Part shown: positions 1 to 5,069 of the stretch, in pieces
Layout: every line of letters begins with the position of its first letter
Position numbering within the stretch: position 1 is the first letter of the stretch
Origin: an uncultured Fidelibacterota bacterium
Lineage (GTDB): Bacteria > Marinisomatota > Marinisomatia > SCGC-AAA003-L08 > GCA-002707645
NCBI GenBank assembly: GCA_913020255.1
Contig: CAJWAW010000052.1
Location: 1 to 5,069, forward strand
Direction: 5' to 3'
DNA length: 5,069 nt
The notes under the pieces: generated by a model
What the model was told of the DNA's origin: nothing
Databases searched by the model: none
What the model saw: the letters and a program-made list of their open reading frames with translations, nothing else
Made by a program: the position numbers and the translations under genes

Positions 1-1619
1 GAACCATCATTTGGCATGTAATATAAGTCATATGTATCACCACCCTGAACACCACCAGAGCTACCAGAGTCATATAAAATTGGAAATGTTAAACTATTCT
101 CTTCTACAAAATCATTAATTATGCTTGAATTATTAGTGTTTGAAATGCCTACAAGAATCACTTGGTTTTGATCAAAATTTTGCCATATAGCTGTTTCCAT
201 ATCCGATAACTCCGGACTACAAACAGGTCAATTAGGTGCAAAGAATGCTAAAACCACTACTTTACCTAAATTATTTGATAATTGAAAATTTCCATCACCA
301 TTGTACATAATAGGTAAATTAAAATCTGGTGCTTGATCACCAACATTAGCACCATTTATATTCCCATTAGTTTCACAAATAATCTCACTTTCATCAGAAT
401 CATTACTATAAATTCTATAACTACCTGATGCGTTTATAGAATTTGCTGTATATGTTATATTTATATTTTGACTTTCACCTGGATTTAGATTATTTAATAC
501 ATCATATGAAAATTCATTATTTGTTGTATATGCATCAGTAATATTTAGTAAACTATTTCCATTATTAGTAACCTCTAAAGCCATTGTATATGATTCCCCA
601 TCATTAACATACGGATAATTAAGTTCATACATATTAAGATCAATATCAGGGCCATTTACTTCACCATATTCAAATATTTGTACTGATTTCCATTCAGCTG
701 AATATATATAGTTGCCTTTTGTAGCAATAGCCATTGTTCTACGAGTAGTATTTTTAAATCCAACCAATTGTAGCTCTTGATTTATCATGTTAAGAATCTC
801 TACATCATCCCAATCAGAAACTGCAATAATTTCATTGGAATTTACACTTGATACATCAATCCGATTTGCTAATGCTGATGTATTATATGTATTAATTAAA
901 GAAAATGTAGTCTTATCTACAGCAGAAACACCATCCGAGCCTATTGCAATATAAATATATTCACCTATATAAATATCTTTTATACTATTTGACAATTCTA
1001 ATGTATTTAAAGCCTCTGTATTACTATATGAATATTTAACAAGGCTAGACTGATCTCCAACATAAATATAATTTTCATCTAAGCTGACAACCCAAGAATT
1101 ATCTGATGGTATCACATAATCAAGCTGAGGATTTGATGGATTTGACAAATCATATATCAAAACCCCATCTTCATGGGCAGCTACAGCAAGTACGCCTCCA
1201 TAAATATCCAAATTTTCTAATATATAGTCATTAGTTCCATTCACAATGCCTAAATACTGCGGATTAGAAGGATTAGAAATATTAATAACTCCAAGACCTC
1301 TATTGGTTGTTACATAAGCATAGTTACCTGAAGTAACCATACAGTTAGGTTTAGTTCCACCTCCTTGACCTCCTCCTCCACTACTAGACAATTGAAGGTT
1401 ATCAAGATGATTTAATTCAGATGGAATTGAGATATCATAAAAATCAATTCCTCCAAGCATACCAACAACAATTAACAAATCATCCTGAATAGTTGCATCT
1501 AAAGTATGATTAGCTTGATTTTGAGATGGAGCATCATAGTCATGTAAAATTAAATTTTTAGATAATAAAAAACTAAAAAATGATATAAAATAGAGTAATA
1601 TTTTGTTATTTACATTCAT
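1..1619 (-). CDS. Exported LVIVD beta-propeller / Ig-like / redoxin protein, probable selenoprotein with in-frame TGA (3' end beyond window)
   Basis: The ATG at 1619-1617 opens a frame of 463 codons, then TGA (230-228), then 75 further sense codons to the edge; 539 residues are visible. Residues 1-20 (MNVNNKILLYFISFFSFLLS) look like a Sec signal peptide, so the protein is probably periplasmic or surface-exposed. Residues about 35-318 contain LVIVD-type beta-propeller repeats (GLGVINISNPSNP at 108-120, GVLIYDLSNPSNP at 152-164), with a Gly-rich loop at 78-88. Residues about 322-420 resemble an Ig-like/choice-of-anchor domain (LEVTNNGNS, NLNPGESQNINITY). Residues about 425 onward are a redoxin/AhpC-TSA domain: VGDQAPDFNLP, LGKVVVLAFFAPN, then [TGA]PVC at 464-467, VILVGISN at 487-494 and LTFPILYDSG at 510-519. 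The TGA falls on the first Cys of CxxC, which suggests selenocysteine and a thiol/disulfide or peroxide redox role. The substrate is unknown. There is no Shine-Dalgarno sequence before the ATG. If the TGA were a true stop, the gene would be 228-1619 with half a redoxin domain, which is unlikely to fold. Confidence 0.82.
191..226 (-). promoter_or_regulatory. Candidate bacterial SECIS hairpin directly downstream of the in-frame UGA
   Basis: In the mRNA, CUGUUU (226-221) pairs perfectly with AAACAG (196-191), and inside it UCCG (216-213) pairs with CGGA (205-202). The apical loop is GAGUUAU (212-206). The part between the stems (GUAG against UAUGG) can add G-U and A-U pairs around a bulge. The inner hairpin begins 11 nt after the UGA, the same spacing as the minimal E. 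coli fdhF SECIS hairpin. The loop starts with G and contains GU, as expected for SelB recognition. A bulged U like the one in fdhF is not obvious in the inner stem. The pairing was found by eye; no folding energy was computed. Confidence 0.7.
228..230 (-). other. In-frame TGA, predicted selenocysteine codon (Sec464)
   Basis: The codon read on the minus strand at 230-228 is TGA. It lies between FFAPN and PVCSPEL, so the motif is x-P-V-C with the TGA in the position of the N-terminal, nucleophilic Cys of a thioredoxin-fold CxxC. In known selenoproteins of this fold, Sec typically replaces this residue. The frame continues for 75 codons with recognisable redoxin sequence. TGA appears to be a normal stop for thrB, and all six Trp codons in the coding regions, including W479 just after this site, are TGG. 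Alternatives are a nonsense mutation, a base error (TGT or TGC to TGA), or a genome-wide recoding. The position and the hairpin downstream favour Sec. Confidence 0.78.
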
Positions 1620-1641
1620 GTATAAAAGTATTAAAAGGATT

Positions 1642-1663
1642 TAAATAAAAAAAGTTTTATTTA
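1642..1663. repeat. A/T-only perfect inverted repeat across the end of the transsulfuration gene
   Basis: The plus strand reads TAAATAAAA (1642-1650), AAAG (1651-1654), TTTTATTTA (1655-1663). The two 9-base arms are perfectly complementary around a 4-base loop, and the right arm includes the TAA stop of the transsulfuration gene. It could act as a weak terminator or mRNA 3' end between that gene and the redoxin gene. However, the stem has no G-C pair and no separate U-tract follows it, so chance in A+T-rich DNA is a real alternative. The rest of the 41-base gap (1620-1660) shows no clear promoter or ribosome binding site. Confidence 0.3.
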
Positions 1664-2803
1664 GCATCCATCTAATGCCTGAGATAAATCTGAGATTATA
1701 TCTTCTTTATCTTCTATTCCAACTGATAATCTAACCAAACCATCGGTTAGACCTCTTGCATATCTTTCTTCAGATGGAACTTCAGCATGAGTCATTGTTG
1801 CAGGATGTGTAATCATCGTTTCAACTGCACCTAAACTTTCAGCTAAAAAACATAACTCAACATTATTCATCAAATGTTTTCCGGCAGGTATACCTCCGTT
1901 AAGTTCAAATGAAATCATACCAGAAAAACCAGACATTTGTTCTTTGGCAATCTTATGACCTGGATCTGATTCTAATCCTGGGAATGCTACCCTTGATACT
2001 TTGGAATGAGATTCAAGAAATTCTGCAACAGCCAATGCATTTTCATTATGCCTTTGCATTCTTAAATGTAATGTTCTTAATCCAAGCATAGTTAAAAAAC
2101 AATCAAAAGGACTTGGAACTGCACCTATAGTTTTTTGAATAAATTTCATTTTCTCAAAAATTTCTTTATTACTAGTATGAATAGAACCACCAATAATTTG
2201 ATTATGACCGCTTAAATATTTTGTAGTACTATGCATAACTAAATCTGCACCAAATTCTAATGGCCTCAAAAATACTGGCGTTGAAAATGTAGCATCAACT
2301 CCAAATAAAATATTATTATCTTTAGCAATCTTATTCATTTCATTTAAGTCAGTAATTTTAAGAAGAGGATTAGTTGGAGTTTCTATCCATAATAGCTTAG
2401 TATTTGATTTAATCGCACCTTTAACTTCATCTGGATTTGATGAATTAACATAAGTAAACTCTAAATTATAATGAACAAGAACTTGATTAAAATGTCTTGA
2501 TACTCCACCATACACATCATCAGAGCAAACTACATGATCACCAGATTTCAATAATTTTAAAACACTATCTACAGCAGACATTCCACTTGAAAAGCATACA
2601 CCATACTTTGCACCTTCAATTGTAGCTAAATGCTCTTCCAATAATTGTCTAGATGGATTAGCAGCTCTCGTATAATCAAATCCTTTATCTTTACCAACTT
2701 CTTCTAGCACATAAGTAGCTGTTTGATAAATTGGTGGAACTACAGATCCGGTAGTTTTGTCAGGTTTAGATGAAGCCCGTACAACTTTAGTATCAAATTT
2801 CAA
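1661..2803 (-). CDS. Cystathionine gamma-synthase / gamma-lyase family PLP enzyme (transsulfuration)
   Basis: This 380-residue protein is full length for the Cys/Met metabolism PLP-dependent family. Visible hallmarks are GFDYTRAANPSR (41-52), which includes the Tyr/Arg that reach the neighbouring subunit's PLP phosphate. SSGMSA (72-77) also binds the cofactor phosphate, and DDVYGG (95-100) holds the substrate-side Tyr98. HSTTKYLSGH (191-200) contains the Schiff-base Lys195. The C-terminal block SLGAVETMITHPATMTHAEVP (323-343) ends the set. The usual VDNTF is VDATFSTP here (169-176), a small deviation next to the PLP-ring Asp170. The family includes gamma-synthase (activated homoserine plus Cys to cystathionine), gamma-lyase and related sulfhydrylases, and sequence alone does not separate them. 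Position after thrB-thrC fits use of a homoserine-derived substrate. It starts with TTG at 2803-2801, supported by a Shine-Dalgarno sequence and by the usual M-K-F-x-T-K N-terminus. It ends in TAA. The protein is probably cytosolic. Confidence 0.93.
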   Translation of the reverse strand: MKFDTKVVRASSKPDKTTGSVVPPIYQTATYVLEEVGKDKGFDYTRAANPSRQLLEEHLATIEGAKYGVCFSSGMSAVDSVLKLLKSGDHVVCSDDVYGGVSRHFNQVLVHYNLEFTYVNSSNPDEVKGAIKSNTKLLWIETPTNPLLKITDLNEMNKIAKDNNILFGVDATFSTPVFLRPLEFGADLVMHSTTKYLSGHNQIIGGSIHTSNKEIFEKMKFIQKTIGAVPSPFDCFLTMLGLRTLHLRMQRHNENALAVAEFLESHSKVSRVAFPGLESDPGHKIAKEQMSGFSGMISFELNGGIPAGKHLMNNVELCFLAESLGAVETMITHPATMTHAEVPSEERYARGLTDGLVRLSVGIEDKEDIISDLSQALDGC

Positions 2804-2808
2804 TATAC

Positions 2809-2816
2809 TTTCCTTT
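2809..2816 (-). promoter_or_regulatory. Ribosome binding site that supports the TTG start of the transsulfuration gene
   Basis: The mRNA reads AAAGGAAA at 2816-2809. Its GG lies 8 nt before the TTG at 2803-2801. No in-frame ATG gives a plausible N-terminus, so this site decides the start. It is the clearest Shine-Dalgarno sequence in the window. It lies in the 47-base gap between thrC and this gene (2804-2850), which otherwise shows only A/T-rich sequence with no convincing promoter or terminator. Confidence 0.6.
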
Positions 2817-2850
2817 CTTTAAATATTACTTAAAATAATAAGACTATAAT

Positions 2851-4149
2851 TTATTGAAATTTAGATAATAAGTAATCACTAAATTCATTGTAATTATTAT
2901 TCATTAGTGTAGAGTTTTTTTTCTTATTTATTGTTTTATGCAGCTGATTTGGAATATCAATTGATTTATTAATTTCAGGCTCTATAATATCAGCAAATTT
3001 TGCTGGATGAGCTGTACCTAAAAATAAACCATTTACTATGGAATCATTATTTAAATACTTTAATAATCCTAGCAAACCAACCGCACTATGAGGATCAAGC
3101 AAATAACTATGTTTATCTAAAATATTAGAAATAATTTTCAAAGTATCTTTATCAGAAATACTAAAACTTTTTAAATCTTTTTTAATTGCATCAAGATTAT
3201 TGTATAAATTAATAATTCTTTTCATATTGCTAGGATCCCCAACATCCATTGCATTTGATATTGTAGGTATTGTTTTATGAGGCCTATACTCTCCAGTATT
3301 TAAATAATTACTTACAGTTTTATTAGAATTAGTAGATGCAATAAACATTTGTATTGGTAAACCCATACATTTAGCAAAAATCCCAGCAGTAAGATTTCCA
3401 AAATTACCACTTGGAACAGAAACAACTAATGGCAACTTATGATTATTTAATTTTGAAAATGCATTAAAATAATAAAATGTTTGAGGTATTAATCTCGCTA
3501 TATTTATAGAATTTGCTGAAGATATTTCAAGCTTTGATTTTAAATTATTATCTAAAAATGCTTTTTTAACTAATGCCTGACAATCATCGAAAGTTCCATT
3601 TACTTCTAATGCAAAAATATTTTTATCTAATGTAGTTAATTGTTTTTCTTGAATATTACTAACTTTTCCACTAGGGTATAAAATAATTACGTTAATCCCT
3701 TCTACATCATAAAAACCATTTGCTACTGCACTTCCTGTATCACCAGATGTAGCAACAAGTATATTTATTTCTTTATCATTATTTTGGACTACCTTTTCCA
3801 TGGTCCTTGCCATAAACCTAGCACCAAAATCCTTAAAAGCTAGGGTTGGACCATGAAATAATTCTAAAATATTTATATTATCATAAATATTTACTACAGG
3901 TGCATCAAATGAAATTGAATTATGTATAATATCTTCGATATCAGAAGTAATAAAATCATTAGATAAAAAACTATTAGCGATAACAAATGAAATATCTTTT
4001 ATATCTAGATTTTCAATGCCTTTTATCAGATTACTATGGTCAGGAATATTTTCAGGCATATATAAACCACCATCTTTAGACAATCCTGATAATAATGCAT
4101 CTATAAAAGTTACTCTTAAACTATTATTATTAGTACTATAGAACTTCAA
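2851..4149 (-). CDS. thrC: Threonine synthase
   Basis: It converts O-phosphohomoserine to threonine and phosphate using PLP, the last step of threonine synthesis, in the cytosol. The 432-residue length is normal for the family. Motifs are YSTNN at the N-terminus, KDGGLYMPE (25-33), and HGPTLAFKDFG (99-109) with the PLP-binding Lys106. Further along are VATSGDTGSAVANGF (132-146), SSANSINIARLIPQ (210-223), and SVPSGNFGNLTAG (244-256), which binds the PLP phosphate. HSAVGLLGL and LGTAHPAKF lie near the C-terminus. The start is TTG at 4149-4147, which overlaps the thrB stop in TTGA, and the next in-frame ATG (Met31) would remove conserved sequence. It ends in TAA. The overlap with thrB implies cotranscription and translational coupling, so the kinase and the enzyme using its product are made together. 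Confidence 0.97.
   Translation of the reverse strand: MKFYSTNNNSLRVTFIDALLSGLSKDGGLYMPENIPDHSNLIKGIENLDIKDISFVIANSFLSNDFITSDIEDIIHNSISFDAPVVNIYDNINILELFHGPTLAFKDFGARFMARTMEKVVQNNDKEINILVATSGDTGSAVANGFYDVEGINVIILYPSGKVSNIQEKQLTTLDKNIFALEVNGTFDDCQALVKKAFLDNNLKSKLEISSANSINIARLIPQTFYYFNAFSKLNNHKLPLVVSVPSGNFGNLTAGIFAKCMGLPIQMFIASTNSNKTVSNYLNTGEYRPHKTIPTISNAMDVGDPSNMKRIINLYNNLDAIKKDLKSFSISDKDTLKIISNILDKHSYLLDPHSAVGLLGLLKYLNNDSIVNGLFLGTAHPAKFADIIEPEINKSIDIPNQLHKTINKKKNSTLMNNNYNEFSDYLLSKFQ
4146..4149 (-). other. thrB stop / thrC start overlap (TTGA)
   Basis: The last three bases read TGA, the thrB stop, and the first three read TTG, the thrC start. This is a TTG version of the common ATGA coupling junction. 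Only a weak GGAA lies upstream (about 13 nt or more before TTG), so thrC initiation probably depends on ribosomes terminating on thrB. The junction also indicates that TGA works as a stop codon in this genome. Confidence 0.8.
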
Positions 4150-5063
4150 TTTATTTGTTCTATTCCAATATGATTGATTGTTGATAAGTATGAATGAAAG
4201 TCAATCTTTAAATTCTTTAATATTTTTTCCATAGACATTAAAACTTTTTTTGCGATATCTTTATCTTTACAAATAGAAAATACAGATGGACCAGATCCAG
4301 ATATCGAACATCCAATTGAACCATTTTTCATTGCAGCTTCTTTCATTTTTTCATAACCAGGTATTAGCTTTGATCGATAAGGTTCAATGATAATATCCTG
4401 CATAGAATCTTTTATTAAATTTAAATCATTATTAATAAAACCTGCAGTTAAACCCGATATATTCCCCCATTGCTTAACTGCATCAGATAATTTGATTTTA
4501 TCAGGTAAAATTTCTCGAGCAAACTTAGTATTGATTTTGACTTTTGGATGTACAATAGGTATATAAAAATCACTGATTGATAGAGAATTAATTTTATTTC
4601 CTTTAACCAAAACTAATCCACCTTTTAAACACGGAGCAATATTATCAGCATGAGGTGTTTTTGATGAAATTTTTTCACCTTCTAAAGCATAATTAATCAG
4701 CTGAGCTTCATCAAAAATATTATTTAATAATAAATTAATAGCATATACCACCCCCATAGCTGTAGCTGCACTAGAACCCAACCCTCCACTTAAAGGAATT
4801 TCTTTTGTTATTGTTATTTGAAAACCAAAATTTAAATTTAAATCCTCAATAATTTTTAATGCTGGTAATCCACCTGTATTTAATTTTGGGTCATTTGGAA
4901 TTTCAGAAAACTCGCTTTTATTAATAATTATCTTGACAATTTTTTCTTTTATTTTTTTTACTTCTAATCTATCAAAAGGAGAGTTTACGCATAGACCTAA
5001 TACATCAAAACCACATGAAAGGTTAGCAATTGTAGCTGGAATTTTTAATTGAACAGAATTCAT
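4146..5063 (-). CDS. thrB: Homoserine kinase (GHMP kinase family)
   Basis: It phosphorylates homoserine with ATP to give O-phosphohomoserine, the substrate of the adjacent thrC product. At 305 residues it has the usual length. Three GHMP motifs are visible: PATIANLSCGFDVLG (9-23) at the N-terminus, the ATP-phosphate loop IPLSGGLGSSAATAMG (89-104), and GCSISGSGPSVFSI (251-264) near the C-terminus. HADNIAPCLKGG (138-149) also matches the family. The SCGFD form of motif 1 resembles Bacteroidota-type homoserine kinases. The start ATG at 5063-5061 is followed by a normal N-terminus (S-V-Q-L-K-I-P-A-T). Only six bases upstream are visible (TCATAA on the coding strand), with no room to see a Shine-Dalgarno sequence. 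The TAA there could be the end of an upstream gene; thrA (aspartokinase/homoserine dehydrogenase) is the usual neighbour but is not shown. The gene ends in TGA, overlapping thrC. Confidence 0.96.
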   Translation of the reverse strand: MNSVQLKIPATIANLSCGFDVLGLCVNSPFDRLEVKKIKEKIVKIIINKSEFSEIPNDPKLNTGGLPALKIIEDLNLNFGFQITITKEIPLSGGLGSSAATAMGVVYAINLLLNNIFDEAQLINYALEGEKISSKTPHADNIAPCLKGGLVLVKGNKINSLSISDFYIPIVHPKVKINTKFAREILPDKIKLSDAVKQWGNISGLTAGFINNDLNLIKDSMQDIIIEPYRSKLIPGYEKMKEAAMKNGSIGCSISGSGPSVFSICKDKDIAKKVLMSMEKILKNLKIDFHSYLSTINHIGIEQIN

Positions 5064-5069
5064 TTATGA

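Noticed and set aside
1..227. Calling the region left of the TGA a separate gene or a pseudogene remnant.
   Set aside because: The frame has no stop and no frameshift, it continues the same domain exactly, and the only internal ATG (Met474) lies after the active-site motif. Decay by a single substitution at the catalytic Cys codon remains possible but is less likely given the SECIS-like hairpin.
228..1619. Treating the redoxin gene as complete at the TGA (463 residues).
   Set aside because: This would stop within the active-site motif of the redoxin domain, while the same frame carries the missing part of the fold for 75 more codons.
1620..1660. A promoter for the redoxin gene in the gap before its ATG.
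   Set aside because: The gap is nearly all A/T, so TATA-like strings occur by chance; no paired -35/-10 or Bacteroidota-type TAnnTTTG element could be made out.
1909..2091. A 60-codon open frame on the plus strand.
   Set aside because: It lies antisense inside the well-supported transsulfuration gene, has no ribosome binding site or recognisable domain, and looks like a chance shadow.
1..2803. A selenium-metabolism link between the transsulfuration enzyme and the neighbouring selenoprotein.
   Set aside because: Enzymes of this family can handle seleno-analogues, but bacterial Sec is made on its tRNA from selenophosphate, so adjacency alone is not evidence.

Overview
The window is A+T-rich bacterial DNA with every recognisable gene on the minus strand, so transcription runs from high to low coordinates. 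In transcription order it holds thrB (homoserine kinase, 5063-4146), thrC (threonine synthase, 4149-2851), a cystathionine gamma-synthase/lyase family gene (2803-1661), and a large exported protein gene that starts at 1619 and runs off the left edge. No rRNA, tRNA, CRISPR array or insertion sequence was seen, and no gene-free gap is longer than about 50 bases.

The main result is in the last gene. Its frame meets a TGA at 230-228, but the frame stays open for 75 more codons to the window edge, and those codons encode the rest of the same thioredoxin-fold (redoxin, AhpC/TSA) domain. The TGA sits exactly where the first cysteine of the CxxC redox motif belongs: FFAPN-[TGA]-PVC, compared with the family pattern F-W-A-x-W-C-x-x-C. 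Directly downstream, the mRNA can fold into a hairpin (window 226-191) with the features of a bacterial SECIS element. The outer stem is 6 bp. The inner stem is 4 bp, starts 11 nt after the UGA, and carries a 7-nt loop that begins with G and contains GU. The simplest reading is an undescribed selenoprotein with a U-x-x-C motif, fused to an N-terminal LVIVD beta-propeller and an Ig-like domain. Standard gene calling would cut it off at residue 463. TGA looks like an ordinary stop elsewhere in the window (thrB ends in TGA), and every tryptophan is TGG, which argues against a general reassignment of TGA.

thrB and thrC form a translationally coupled pair (TTGA overlap) that turns homoserine into threonine through O-phosphohomoserine. 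The transsulfuration gene follows after 47 bases and probably serves the competing methionine/cysteine branch from homoserine. thrC and the transsulfuration gene both start with TTG.

The low G+C content, the Bacteroidota-like thrB and thrC sequences (PATIANLSCGFD, M-K-F-Y-S-T-N), poor Shine-Dalgarno sequences at most starts and the exported LVIVD/Ig-like architecture suggest a member of the Bacteroidota/FCB group or a marine relative such as Marinimicrobia. This placement is inference only.
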